Assembly (NCBI RefSeq): GCF_024599795.1
Contig: NZ_CP102246.1
Location: 2,852,001-2,916,000, forward strand
DNA: 64,000 nucleotides
DNA from: Enterobacter cloacae complex sp. R_G8
GTDB taxonomy: Bacteria; Pseudomonadota; Gammaproteobacteria; Enterobacterales; Enterobacteriaceae
Direction of reading: 5' to 3'
Below, piece after piece: positions 7,349-16,402 of the stretch. Below the pieces are notes generated by a model, which saw only the letters and a program-made list of their open reading frames with translations, made no database searches and was not told where the DNA came from. The position numbers and the translations under genes were made by a program. Position 1 is the first letter of the stretch. The number at the start of each line of letters is the position of its first letter.

Positions 7349-10300
7349 ATGGACTTTTCCCGCTTTTTTATCGACAGGCCGATCTTCGCCGCGGTCCTGT
7401 CGATACTGATTTTTATCACAGGATTGATCGCCATCCCGCTGTTACCGGTGAGCGAATACCCTGACGTCGTGCCGCCAAGCGTGCAGGTGCGTGCGGAGTA
7501 TCCCGGCGCCAACCCGAAAGTGATTGCAGAGACCGTGGCGACACCGCTGGAAGAAGCGATCAACGGCGTTGAAAACATGATGTACATGAAGTCCGTCGCG
7601 GGCTCCGACGGCGTGCTGGTGACCACCGTCACGTTCCGCCCAGGAACCGACCCGGATCAGGCCCAGGTTCAGGTACAAAACCGCGTGTCACAGGCCGAAG
7701 CGCGTTTGCCGGAAGATGTACGCCGTCTGGGTATTACCACCCAGAAGCAGTCGCCGACGCTGACGCTGGTGGTGCATCTGTTTTCGCCCGGCGGTAAGTA
7801 CGATTCACTCTATATGCGTAACTACGCCACGCTGAAAGTGAAGGATGAACTGGCGCGTCTGCCCGGCGTTGGCCAAATCCAGATTTTTGGCTCGGGCGAA
7901 TACGCGATGCGCGTCTGGCTGGATCCAAATAAGGTGGCAGCGCGCGGCCTGACCGCCTCGGACGTGGTGACGGCGATGCAGGAGCAAAACGTGCAGGTGT
8001 CCGCCGGACAGTTGGGCGCCGAGCCGCTGCCGAAAGAGAGCGATTTCCTGATCTCCATTAACGCGCAGGGTCGTCTGCATACCGAAGAAGAGTTTGGCAA
8101 TATTATCCTGAAAACGGCGCAGGACGGCTCGCTGGTGCGCCTGCGCGATGTGGCGCGTATTGAAATGGGCTCCGGCAGCTATGCGCTGCGTTCCCAGCTC
8201 AACAATAAAGACGCGGTCGGGATTGGTATCTTCCAGTCGCCGGGAGCAAACGCCATCGATCTGTCGAACGCGGTGCGCGCTAAAATGGCGGAACTGTCCA
8301 CCCGTTTCCCGGAAGACATGAAATGGGCGGCGCCTTACGATCCGACGGTGTTCGTGCGTGACTCCATTCGCGCGGTCGTGCAGACACTGCTGGAAGCGGT
8401 GGTGCTGGTTGTGCTGGTGGTCATTCTGTTCCTGCAAACCTGGCGTGCGTCGATCATTCCGCTGATCGCGGTGCCAGTCTCGGTGGTGGGCACGTTCAGC
8501 ATCCTCTATCTGCTGGGCTTTTCCCTCAACACACTGAGTTTGTTCGGGCTGGTACTGGCAATCGGTATCGTCGTGGACGACGCCATTGTGGTGGTGGAAA
8601 ACGTCGAGCGAAATATCGAGGAGGGACTGGCTCCGCTGGCGGCGGCACATCAGGCGATGCGTGAGGTCTCCGGGCCAATTATCGCGATTGCGCTGGTGCT
8701 GTGTGCGGTGTTCGTGCCGATGGCGTTTCTCTCGGGGGTTACCGGTCAGTTCTACAAACAGTTTGCGGTGACGATTGCGATATCAACGGTGATCTCCGCC
8801 ATTAACTCGCTGACGCTTTCGCCGGCGCTGGCGGCGCTGCTACTGAAACCGCACGGCGCGCCGAAGGACCTCCCTACCCGGCTTATCGATCGCCTGTTCG
8901 GCTGGATTTTCCGTCCGTTCAACCGCTTCTTCCACCGTAGCTCGAACGGTTATCAGGGGCTGGTGGGCAAAACGCTCGGACGACGCGGTGCGGTGTTTGT
9001 GGTCTATGTTCTGCTGCTCTGTGCCGCCGGCGTGATGTTTAAAGCCGTGCCGGGCGGGTTTATTCCTACCCAGGATAAGCTGTATTTGATTGGCGGCGTG
9101 AAAATGCCGGAAGGCTCCTCACTGGCTCGTACCGATGCAGTGATCCGCAAAATGAGCGAAATCGGTATGAACACCGAGGGCGTGGATTATGCGGTCGCCT
9201 TCCCGGGGCTGAATGCGCTGCAGTTCACCAATACGCCGAATACCGGGACGGTCTTCTTTGGCCTGAAACCGTTTGACCAGCGTAAACACACGGCGGCGGA
9301 AATTAACGCCGAGATCAACGCCAAAATCGCGCAAATCCAGCAGGGCTTTGGCTTCTCCATTCTGCCGCCGCCTATTCTGGGGCTGGGTCAGGGATCGGGT
9401 TACTCGCTGTACATCCAGGATCGCGCGGGTCTGGGCTACGGTGCGTTGCAAAACGCGGTGAACACCATGTCGGGTGCAATTATGCAGACGCCGGGAATGC
9501 ACTTCCCTATCTCCACCTACCAGGCGAACGTTCCGCAGCTGGATGTGCAGGTCGACAGGGATAAGGCCAAAGCCCAGGGCGTGTCGCTGACCGATCTGTT
9601 CGGGACGCTGCAGACCTATCTGGGATCGTCCTATGTGAATGACTTTAACCAGTTCGGCCGCACCTGGCGCGTGATGGCACAGGCCGACGGACCGTATCGC
9701 GACAGCGTGGAAGATATTGCGAATCTGCGCACCCGTAATAACCAGGGCGAGATGGTGCCGATTGGCAGTATGGTGAATATCAGTACCACTTACGGGCCCG
9801 ATCCGGTGATTCGCTACAACGGCTATCCGGCGGCGGACCTGATTGGCGATGCCGATCCGCGCGTCCTCTCCTCTACCCAGGCAATGACGCAACTGGAGGG
9901 GATGTCTAAGCAGATTCTGCCGAACGGGATGAATATCGAGTGGACGGATCTGAGCTTCCAGCAGGCCACTCAGGGGAACACGGCGTTAATCGTCTTCCCG
10001 GTCGCGGTTCTGCTGGCGTTCCTGGTCCTGGCGGCACTGTATGAAAGCTGGACGCTGCCGCTGGCGGTGATCCTTATCGTGCCGATGACGATGCTCTCCG
10101 CCCTGTTTGGCGTCTGGCTGACCGGCGGTGATAACAACGTGTTCGTGCAGGTGGGTCTGGTGGTATTGATGGGGCTGGCGTGTAAAAACGCGATTCTTAT
10201 CGTGGAGTTTGCCCGCGAGCTGGAAATCCAGGGCAAAGGTATTATGGAAGCGGCGCTCGAAGCATGCCGCCTGCGTTTACGCCCGATTGTGATGACCTCC

Positions 10301-10501
10301 ATCGCCTTTATCGCCGGGACCATCCCGCTCATCCTCGGCCACGGTGCGGGTGCAGAAGTGCGCGGCGTCACCGGGATCACGGTATTCTCCGGTATGCTGG
10401 GCGTAACGCTGTTTGGTCTGTTCCTGACGCCGGTGTTTTACGTGACGCTGCGTAAATTTGTCACGCGCGGCAAAGTGGAAAGAGAGGTCTTGCCCGCGTA
10501 A
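7349..10501 (+). CDS. oqxB: Efflux RND inner-membrane pump OqxB
   Basis: Proton-driven RND transporter, 1050 residues, the full length of OqxB. The N-terminus MDFSRFFIDRPIFAAVLSI is the first RND transmembrane helix; two large periplasmic loops alternate with two six-helix bundles. The TM4 segment GLVLAIGIVVDDAIVVVENV carries the paired Asp residues of the proton relay, and the second half has the GLACKNAILIVEF segment with its Lys. The protein should work as a trimer with OqxA and TolC. No frameshift or truncation is seen, so the pump looks functional. It ends at a strong bidirectional terminator. Confidence 0.96.
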   Translation: MDFSRFFIDRPIFAAVLSILIFITGLIAIPLLPVSEYPDVVPPSVQVRAEYPGANPKVIAETVATPLEEAINGVENMMYMKSVAGSDGVLVTTVTFRPGTDPDQAQVQVQNRVSQAEARLPEDVRRLGITTQKQSPTLTLVVHLFSPGGKYDSLYMRNYATLKVKDELARLPGVGQIQIFGSGEYAMRVWLDPNKVAARGLTASDVVTAMQEQNVQVSAGQLGAEPLPKESDFLISINAQGRLHTEEEFGNIILKTAQDGSLVRLRDVARIEMGSGSYALRSQLNNKDAVGIGIFQSPGANAIDLSNAVRAKMAELSTRFPEDMKWAAPYDPTVFVRDSIRAVVQTLLEAVVLVVLVVILFLQTWRASIIPLIAVPVSVVGTFSILYLLGFSLNTLSLFGLVLAIGIVVDDAIVVVENVERNIEEGLAPLAAAHQAMREVSGPIIAIALVLCAVFVPMAFLSGVTGQFYKQFAVTIAISTVISAINSLTLSPALAALLLKPHGAPKDLPTRLIDRLFGWIFRPFNRFFHRSSNGYQGLVGKTLGRRGAVFVVYVLLLCAAGVMFKAVPGGFIPTQDKLYLIGGVKMPEGSSLARTDAVIRKMSEIGMNTEGVDYAVAFPGLNALQFTNTPNTGTVFFGLKPFDQRKHTAAEINAEINAKIAQIQQGFGFSILPPPILGLGQGSGYSLYIQDRAGLGYGALQNAVNTMSGAIMQTPGMHFPISTYQANVPQLDVQVDRDKAKAQGVSLTDLFGTLQTYLGSSYVNDFNQFGRTWRVMAQADGPYRDSVEDIANLRTRNNQGEMVPIGSMVNISTTYGPDPVIRYNGYPAADLIGDADPRVLSSTQAMTQLEGMSKQILPNGMNIEWTDLSFQQATQGNTALIVFPVAVLLAFLVLAALYESWTLPLAVILIVPMTMLSALFGVWLTGGDNNVFVQVGLVVLMGLACKNAILIVEFARELEIQGKGIMEAALEACRLRLRPIVMTSIAFIAGTIPLILGHGAGAEVRGVTGITVFSGMLGVTLFGLFLTPVFYVTLRKFVTRGKVEREVLPA

Positions 10502-10515
10502 TGCGCTGCAGATAA

Positions 10516-10550
10516 CAAAAAACCGCCTTCACGATGAAGGCGGTTTTTTT
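10516..10550. terminator. Bidirectional terminator oqxB / oqxR
   Basis: AACCGCCTTC (10521-10530) pairs with GAAGGCGGTT (10536-10545) around a 5-base loop, with a run of T after it and a run of A before it. It serves the convergent oqxB and oqxR. Confidence 0.93.
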
Positions 10551-10559
10551 ATGCAGCCA

Positions 10560-11039
10560 TTAATGGGCTTTCTTGTACTGGGCAATCAGTTCGGGCACCG
10601 GATCGCACCCGCTGGTATCGGCTTTCTTGAGCTCTTCCAGCGCGCTTGCCACGGTATGACCGGCTAAGACCGCGAGTGACGCCTGCTCGGCCTCTTCAGC
10701 GATGGATTTAAAGTACCAGCACGTATTCGCGCTCACCACGCAGCGCGCCGGTACGTCGGGGCGCGACGCCCACAGCTTTTTGTCTTCTATGACAGAAAGG
10801 TAGATATCACGCAGGGTGATCTGTTCCGGCGGGCGGCCAAGATGAATCGAGCCGTTGCGACCAAGCGTGGAGACGATAATACCGTCACGCGTGAGGGGAA
10901 CCATCAGTTTGCGGATGAAGCTCGGATTCGCTTCCAGGCCGTAGGCCAGAATCGCACTCGTCGAACGTTCACCCAATTGCTCCGCCATCGCTACGCTGAG
11001 AACCATCTGCAAAGCTGTCGGGAAGCGGTAATCTAACAT
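10560..11039 (-). CDS. oqxR: Rrf2-family repressor OqxR
   Basis: A 159-residue Rrf2 regulator, known in Klebsiella as the repressor of rarA and oqxAB; its loss raises efflux. The N-terminal winged helix spans about residues 1-80, with NPSFIRKLMVPLTRDGIIVSTLGRNGS as recognition helix and wing. Cysteines occur at about position 100 and 107 (RCVVSANTCW) and near the C-terminus (SGCDP), so a metal or redox-sensing centre is possible but the spacing differs from the Fe-S ligands of IscR. The gene seems complete, so efflux should be in the repressed state unless point changes matter. Confidence 0.9.
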   Translation of the reverse strand: MLDYRFPTALQMVLSVAMAEQLGERSTSAILAYGLEANPSFIRKLMVPLTRDGIIVSTLGRNGSIHLGRPPEQITLRDIYLSVIEDKKLWASRPDVPARCVVSANTCWYFKSIAEEAEQASLAVLAGHTVASALEELKKADTSGCDPVPELIAQYKKAH

Positions 11040-11210
11040 TTACGTATCCTGGGTTGCGGTGGATCTTATTCTTTTTGGCACCGCAGAGGTGAATAATCAA
11101 TAAGCAACAATATAACAAATACCGTAATTATTTTGAAGCTATCTACTTTGACCCGCCCCGTAAAAAAGAGTTTCCATCGCACACGAAATGGGATCACCCT
11201 CGCGTTTTCT

Positions 11211-12599
11211 TCAGGCAAGCGCCGGATTGGGGAAATCCACCGTCACCCTGAGCCCACCGTCAGCAGCGGTACTCAGGCTCACGCTGCTGTTGTGCTGCTG
11301 CGCCACCGCTTTAACGATGGCCAGCCCCAGCCCGCTCCCGCTCTGCATCTGATTCGGATCGCGGAAAAACCGGTCAAACACCCGTTCCCTCAACGCAACC
11401 GGAATACCCGGCCCGGCATCGGAGACGCTGAATTGCGTGGACATCTCCGCCGAAAAGAGATCGACCTCCACACGCCCACCTTCCGGGCTGTATTTGATGG
11501 CATTTTCAATCACATTATCGATAAGCGACATCAGACGCTCCCTGACACCGCTCACCCAGTTTTCTTCCAGAGCGTAGAATTCAAGCTCAATATTGCGTTC
11601 CGCGGCGAGCGGTGCCAGCACCGCCATGCGCTCCTGGATGAGCGTCGTAAGCGGCACCGGCTCCATCGCCGTGTCCACGCTCGCTTCGCTGTGCATCATC
11701 AGCAAAAGCTGATTAACCAGACGCGCCGCCCGGCTATTGCTGCGAATAATCCCTGCTAGAAGCGCCTGTTGGTTATCACTGCTGACGTAGGCCTGCAACG
11801 CCTCCACATTGATTCGCATCGCCGCCAGCGGCGTGCGCAGCTCGTGAGCGGCATCGGCAATAAAAACCCGCTCCCTTTCCGTGCTTTCTCGCACCCTGGC
11901 AAGGAACTGGTTAATCGCGTTCACCATCTGACTAAGCTCCCTGTGCGTTGGCACGGCGTTTAACGGAGAGAGATCTTCTGGGGCGCGTGCGGCAATTTCA
12001 TTGACAACCCGGTTCCAGGGGCGCATAGCAATGCGGATTGACAGCCACGCGGGAAACAGCAGAAAAGGAATACACACCAGCAGCGGCATGATGTAGTAGC
12101 CACGCGAGTTGAGGTAGATAAAGAAATTCCACCCCGCAGCAGGCGTCACCAGCGTCACCTCCACGTCGGAATTCGCGGATTTTAGCGTACGGCTGGTCCA
12201 GCTACGCCCGTCGCTGTGAATTCGCTCTATTTTTCCCAACCGGGTATTTTTTACGCCCATCGGCGCGCCAGCAGAGGCATACAGTATTGCGTTATGCTTG
12301 CGAATTATCATGGTGATGGAGAGTCCCACATCGTCCCCTCCGCCGTAATCTTCCCGCAACGCCTGGCTGAACTGCTCCAGCACTTCGCTTCGCTCCTGCG
12401 TACGCCCTTCCATGTGTTCAACAAGGGTAAATATGGTTTTATATGTCTTATCGCCGGTCAGGATCGGGGGGCTACGCAAGTCATCCCACAGCATCCAGGT
12501 TAAAAAAAGACACCACAGCAGTGTCAGCAGAAGCATCTGAGCGACCATGATTCGCCGCACCAGCGTGGGCACCCGCAGGAAACGCCACAGGTTTCGCAT
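11211..12599 (-). CDS. Sensor histidine kinase (QseC/PmrB-like)
   Basis: A 462-residue membrane sensor kinase. Transmembrane helices lie at about 17-38 and 168-190, with a periplasmic sensor of about 130 residues between them; HAMP-like linker follows. The phospho-acceptor is His252 in DAAHELRTPLAA. ATP-binding boxes are visible: N box IDNVIENAIKYSPEGG, G1 DAGPGIP, G2 GSGLGLAIV. The start codon overlaps the stop codon of the response regulator (TGATG), indicating translational coupling. The divergent MipA/OmpV gene is the natural candidate target. The stimulus cannot be read from the sequence. Confidence 0.9.
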   Translation of the reverse strand: MRNLWRFLRVPTLVRRIMVAQMLLLTLLWCLFLTWMLWDDLRSPPILTGDKTYKTIFTLVEHMEGRTQERSEVLEQFSQALREDYGGGDDVGLSITMIIRKHNAILYASAGAPMGVKNTRLGKIERIHSDGRSWTSRTLKSANSDVEVTLVTPAAGWNFFIYLNSRGYYIMPLLVCIPFLLFPAWLSIRIAMRPWNRVVNEIAARAPEDLSPLNAVPTHRELSQMVNAINQFLARVRESTERERVFIADAAHELRTPLAAMRINVEALQAYVSSDNQQALLAGIIRSNSRAARLVNQLLLMMHSEASVDTAMEPVPLTTLIQERMAVLAPLAAERNIELEFYALEENWVSGVRERLMSLIDNVIENAIKYSPEGGRVEVDLFSAEMSTQFSVSDAGPGIPVALRERVFDRFFRDPNQMQSGSGLGLAIVKAVAQQHNSSVSLSTAADGGLRVTVDFPNPALA

Positions 12600-13276
12600 C
12601 AGTGTGCTTCCTTCTGAATCGCGACGGTATCAATGACATACCCAACGCCCCGCACCGTTCGTACATAGCCGTCGCCAATTTTTCGCCGCAAGTTCCCCAT
12701 ATGCACATCAAGCGCATTACTCATGTTTTCTTTCGCACCGAAGATCCTTTCTTCCAGAAAACGGCGCGTCAGCACGCGGTCAGCACGCAACATCAGGGTT
12801 TCAAGCAGCGCGTATTCGCTGGCCGTCAGCTCAATATGGCGGGAACTCACCGTGACGCGACGCGTCGGCACATGCAGGGATAATCCTCTGATTTCTACCG
12901 CCTCGTTCTGATAACCATAACTGCGTCGCGCAAGCGCCCTCACCCTCGCCAGCAGCTCAGCGAGAACAAACGGTTTGACGAGATAATCATCCGCCCCGGC
13001 ATCCAGCCCGCTCAGGCGATCCTGCAGCGTTCCTCGCGCCGTCAGGATAATAACGGGGATGCCTTTTAGCTGCTGACGTACGTACGCCATCAGGCTCATG
13101 CCATCGCCATCCGGCAGCCCCAGGTCGAGCAGAATAAGTTCAGGCGCGCAGACAGCAAGTTGATGCAGCGCATCCTCTTTGCGGCGGACCCATATGACAT
13201 CTAATCCTTGATCTGCAAGGGCTATACGCACGCCATTGCCGAGATCCAGGTCGTCTTCAATAAGTAATATTTTCAC
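12599..13276 (-). CDS. OmpR-family response regulator
   Basis: A 225-residue response regulator, QseB-like. The receiver domain has the acidic pair at residues 8-9, phosphorylation site Asp51 (LILLDLGLPD) and Lys101 (LVKPF). The C-terminal winged helix (about 125-220) includes the LTASEYALLETLM segment and the recognition helix NALDVHMGNLRRKI, ending in VRTVRGVGYVID. It is the first gene of the operon with the kinase at 11211-12599 and is divergent from the MipA-like gene across a 205-base gap. Confidence 0.93.
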   Translation of the reverse strand: MKILLIEDDLDLGNGVRIALADQGLDVIWVRRKEDALHQLAVCAPELILLDLGLPDGDGMSLMAYVRQQLKGIPVIILTARGTLQDRLSGLDAGADDYLVKPFVLAELLARVRALARRSYGYQNEAVEIRGLSLHVPTRRVTVSSRHIELTASEYALLETLMLRADRVLTRRFLEERIFGAKENMSNALDVHMGNLRRKIGDGYVRTVRGVGYVIDTVAIQKEAH

Positions 13277-13481
13277 AAGGGCAACTTTATCAACCGTGAA
13301 TGAAGAACGTCTTAAGAAAGAGACGGTAACAGGTAATTTAACAGTTTTGCAGCATCAGCATCTGCTTCAGTCTTTCTTCATTTTGAGCTCATAAGAACCT
13401 TAGGGTGGACATTCAAACTGGGCGCTCTGGCGATTAACACCGCTTGTAACGTAATCATTTGAATCCAAAAGGACTTCTTTA

Positions 13482-14315
13482 ATGAGACATATCGAACTGC
13501 GTCACTCGTTCCCCCTTTCGCTCCCGGGGCTCAGTCTGAAGAAAATCGTGCCAGGCGCGCTGCTGGTGTTACTGGCCACCCCGGTACTGGCCGCAGAACA
13601 ACAGGGCAACGTGCTGACCTTAGGTGGAGGCGTGGATGTTGCGCCCCGCTATTCGGGTTCGGATAAAAACCGCGCCACCACGGCGGTGGTGCTGGATTAC
13701 GCCATGTATAACGGATTCTTCGTCAGTACTACGCGAGGGATCGGTTACGGCAACAACATCGGCAACCTGGATTACAGTGCGGCGCTGAGCTATCGCGCGG
13801 GCCGTAAGGATCGGGATGTGGACAGTGATTCGATCAGCGGCGGCAGCGATTATTTGCGCGGTATGGGCGACATCAAAGGCTCGGCTCTGGTGGTGCCAGG
13901 GCTGGGGTATAAAGTGACCGACTGGCTGAATCTGCAATTGCAGGCTGAGGTGCCAGTTTCTGAGCGAGACAACGGCGAAGCGCTGCATTTCGGCGTTTCC
14001 AGCCCGCTCTACACCTCACCGAACAACACGGTGACACTGTCGCTGACCGGTAGCTGGGGCAGCAGCAAGTACATGCAGACTTACTATGGGGTGAATGCAT
14101 CCCAGTCCGCCGCATCCGGGTTTACCCGATATGACGCTGGCGCGGGAATTTATGCCTGGTCAACGAATCTCGACTGGACACACAAGCTCACCCAACGCTG
14201 GAGCGTCGTTGCCGGCGCAGGCGTTACGCAGCTGATGGGGGATGCAGCCGACAGCCCGATTGTTCAACGAAAAACCTCGCCTACCGGGAGTTTGAAGGTT
14301 ACATACAGTTTCTGA
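13482..14315 (+). CDS. MipA/OmpV family outer-membrane protein
   Basis: A 277-residue protein with an N-terminal signal segment (hydrophobic about 22-36, probable cleavage after TPVLA) and a body rich in alternating aromatic and polar strands that ends in Phe (KVTYSF), as outer-membrane barrels do. The start GGGVDVAPRYSGSDK and later SLTGSWG and LTQRWSVVAGAG segments match the MipA/OmpV family; MipA is linked to murein-synthesis complexes, and other members are induced by antibiotics. It is divergent from a two-component system, which probably regulates it. Longer basic N-region than typical signal peptides. Confidence 0.88.
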   Translation: MRHIELRHSFPLSLPGLSLKKIVPGALLVLLATPVLAAEQQGNVLTLGGGVDVAPRYSGSDKNRATTAVVLDYAMYNGFFVSTTRGIGYGNNIGNLDYSAALSYRAGRKDRDVDSDSISGGSDYLRGMGDIKGSALVVPGLGYKVTDWLNLQLQAEVPVSERDNGEALHFGVSSPLYTSPNNTVTLSLTGSWGSSKYMQTYYGVNASQSAASGFTRYDAGAGIYAWSTNLDWTHKLTQRWSVVAGAGVTQLMGDAADSPIVQRKTSPTGSLKVTYSF

Positions 14316-14339
14316 TTTAGTTGGATGGAATGCCAACAT

Positions 14340-14365
14340 CCGCCCCGTGTTAGATGACGGGGCGG
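14340..14365 (+). terminator. Hairpin after the MipA-like gene
   Basis: CCGCCCCGT (14340-14348) pairs with ACGGGGCGG (14357-14365) around an 8-base loop, 25 bases after the stop codon. A U-tract is absent, so efficiency is uncertain. Confidence 0.6.
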
Positions 14366-14427
14366 AGCCTGTCAGGAATAAGGAACTATGGTATGGTTCT
14401 CTTTTTGCCACTAAAGAGAAAAAGCTA

Positions 14428-14739
14428 ATGATTGTAAGAACCTGGCATGGATGTGTCCCGCTTAAACATGCAGAAGGATTTGCCAAACACCTGGAAAAGA
14501 CCGGTGTGGAGCACTCAAGGAGCATACCGGGAAATAAAGGCGCATTCGTGCGCAGGGAAAGTCAGGGTAACTGGGAGCATTTCTTTCTGGCTACCTACTG
14601 GCTGGACCTGGATGCAGTAAAGGCATTTGCCGGAGAAAACTATCACGTGGCAGTCACTTACCCGGACGACGAAGAGTTCGAGTTGCTTTCTGATCCTTAC
14701 GTATTCCAGCATGTCGTGGATGCCGTTTCACCGCTTTAG
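14428..14739 (+). CDS. Antibiotic biosynthesis monooxygenase-fold protein
   Basis: A 103-residue protein of the ABM-like dimeric alpha-beta barrel type. Typical are the initial strand MIVRTWHGCVPLKHAEGFAK, the middle strand HFFLATYWLDLDAVKAFAGE and the following VTYPDDEEFELL segment. No cofactor-binding residues are evident, as is common for the family. The ATG at 14428 is chosen because the fold begins there; the frame is open 27 codons further upstream, but that stretch includes the hairpin at 14340-14365 and is not protein-like. The gene lies convergent to the CGNR regulator gene. Confidence 0.75.
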   Translation: MIVRTWHGCVPLKHAEGFAKHLEKTGVEHSRSIPGNKGAFVRRESQGNWEHFFLATYWLDLDAVKAFAGENYHVAVTYPDDEEFELLSDPYVFQHVVDAVSPL

Positions 14740-14777
14740 ACTTCTTTGCGGCATCATAAGCACTGTTATCTACCTCA

Positions 14778-15359
14778 CTATGGTTTTTTTCTGGAGCGGA
14801 ATGCGGCGACTTTCATGCGGTTGCCGCAGGTTGCCATGCTGCACCAGCGTCGGCGATGCGATTTACTCAGATCGTGGAACAGCAGAATGCAGTCATGAGC
14901 CTCACACTGACGCACGTATTCAAACTTATCGCTGGTAACCAGTTTGACCAGGGCATCGGCAATCGGCCAGAGCAGGCCTGATGGGCTTTCAGTGTTTTGA
15001 TAAACCGCAACCCGGTATTGTTGCATGTTGCCATCCCATTCAAGCTTGCTGATTGGGCGACCCACTTCCAGTACCCGGTTGATTACAGCCAGATCGACCG
15101 GAACGCTGTTCATGGCTGAGTTCACAACATTCCTTGCAGTATCGCGAAGTTCACGAGCCTCAATAAGCAGTCCATCAGGGATCTGCTGATCCTTAATGTC
15201 ACGCAATAACCCGACTCTTATCAGCCAGCCAGCAACACGTTGATCATCGATAAAACAGTCATGACGTTTTCCATCCACGACATACTCAGTGTTGATGAAA
15301 TCGAGGGCCAGGTTATCACCCAGTAACGGGGCAGCAGAATTTGTGTTTTCAGAACTCAT
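14778..15359 (-). CDS. ABATE-domain CGNR zinc-finger regulator
   Basis: A 193-residue protein with an N-terminal ABATE domain (LGDNLALDFINTEYV, about residues 13-27, then an alpha-helical body) and a C-terminal CGNR zinc finger. The metal-binding part reads RQCEAHDC, then RRWCSMATCGNRMKVAAFR, giving the four Cys ligands and the CGNR motif that names the family. The domain pair is known from putative stress-response regulators. It is divergent from an alpha/beta hydrolase, and the 91-base gap contains four GGTTAC/GTAACC half-sites, a likely operator for this protein (inference). Confidence 0.88.
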   Translation of the reverse strand: MSSENTNSAAPLLGDNLALDFINTEYVVDGKRHDCFIDDQRVAGWLIRVGLLRDIKDQQIPDGLLIEARELRDTARNVVNSAMNSVPVDLAVINRVLEVGRPISKLEWDGNMQQYRVAVYQNTESPSGLLWPIADALVKLVTSDKFEYVRQCEAHDCILLFHDLSKSHRRRWCSMATCGNRMKVAAFRSRKKP

Positions 15360-15367
15360 GATTATAT

Positions 15368-15439
15368 GTAACCCCTAAATTTTATTTGTCAGGTTACCAA
15401 AATATCATGTAACCTTCAAATTAAAATTATAACGGTTAC
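15368..15439. promoter_or_regulatory. GTAACC/GGTTAC half-site array
   Basis: Four copies of the same hexamer lie in the divergent CGNR-hydrolase gap: GTAACC at 15368-15373, GGTTAC at 15392-15397, GTAACC at 15409-15414 and GGTTAC at 15434-15439. The central pair extends to 7-base arms (AGGTTAC-N11-GTAACCT, 15391-15415). Outer spacers are 18 and 19 bases, so the array is almost symmetric. Confidence 0.6.
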
Positions 15440-15450
15440 ACGAGGTTTTC

Positions 15451-16377
15451 ATGACTACTTCTCAATCAATCTCCAACATGGCACTTGCCGACTCTGCGTA
15501 TGATGGCACTGTCGCCAGTCCGGTTTATTACCGCCATGAACAGGTGGATAACGTCAAAATTTTCTACCGCGAGGCGGGACATCCAGAGGCGCCGACGATC
15601 TTGCTGCTTCACGGTTTTGCAGCCTCATCATTCATGTTCCGCGACCTGATACCTGCCCTTGCCGGGAGCTACCACGTCATTGCGCCCGATCTGCCAGCGT
15701 TCGGTTTTACTGAAGCACCAGCAAGAGGTGAGTATTCCTATTCTTTCAATCAGCTGGCGAGAACCATTGAGCAGTTCACCGAACATCTCAAGCTCAGCAC
15801 TTATGCGCTTATGGTGCACGACTACGGTGCCCCGGTAGGCTGGCGTCTCGCTGTCTCGCATCCGGAGCGTGTGACCGCAATTATTTCCCAGAACGGTAAC
15901 GCTTATGAGGAAGGTCTGGGGGAAGGCTGGGCGCCTATTCAACGATACTGGCACGAACCCACAGAGCAGAACCGGCTTGCCCTGCATGACTTCCCGACAC
16001 CAGCTTCAATTAAATGGCAATACCTTGAAGGCGTTGCCGACACGAGTTCAGTTTCACCCGATGGGTACACCCTGGAAGGGCTACACATCTCGCGGCCGGG
16101 CAATGCGGATATTCAACTCGATTTGGTGCTGGATTACGCCTCAAATGTGGCCATGTATCCTGTATTCCAGAAATACTTCCGTGAGTATCAGCCACCTCTG
16201 CTGGCGGTTTGGGGTAAGAACGATCCGTTTTTCCTTCCAGCAGGCGCGCTGGCATGGAAACGCGACCTTCCTGATGCGGACATTCGCTTCTATGACACTG
16301 GCCACTTCGCGCTGGAAACCCATAGCAGGGAAATCGTTCCTGTTATCCGTGAGTTTCTGAAAAAGAATATTGTGTAA
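15451..16377 (+). CDS. Alpha/beta hydrolase with Asp nucleophile (haloalkane dehalogenase / epoxide hydrolase-like)
   Basis: A 308-residue alpha/beta hydrolase. The oxyanion segment LLLHGFAASS is at residues 51-60 and the nucleophile elbow reads VHDYGAPVG with Asp124, not Ser, as in epoxide hydrolases and haloalkane dehalogenases that form an ester intermediate with Asp. The residue after the nucleophile is Tyr, where haloalkane dehalogenases have a halide-binding Trp, so dehalogenase activity is doubtful. A later acidic residue in WGKNDPF and the His in TGHFALETH complete a triad. Divergent from the CGNR regulator, which probably controls it. Natural substrate unknown. Confidence 0.83.
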   Translation: MTTSQSISNMALADSAYDGTVASPVYYRHEQVDNVKIFYREAGHPEAPTILLLHGFAASSFMFRDLIPALAGSYHVIAPDLPAFGFTEAPARGEYSYSFNQLARTIEQFTEHLKLSTYALMVHDYGAPVGWRLAVSHPERVTAIISQNGNAYEEGLGEGWAPIQRYWHEPTEQNRLALHDFPTPASIKWQYLEGVADTSSVSPDGYTLEGLHISRPGNADIQLDLVLDYASNVAMYPVFQKYFREYQPPLLAVWGKNDPFFLPAGALAWKRDLPDADIRFYDTGHFALETHSREIVPVIREFLKKNIV

Positions 16378-16402
16378 AGAGGACGTTCACCACACGACTC
16401 TC

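Noticed and set aside
7805..9892. Two long frames antisense to oqxB
   Set aside because: His/Arg-rich reverse-strand artefacts opposite a full-length RND pump.
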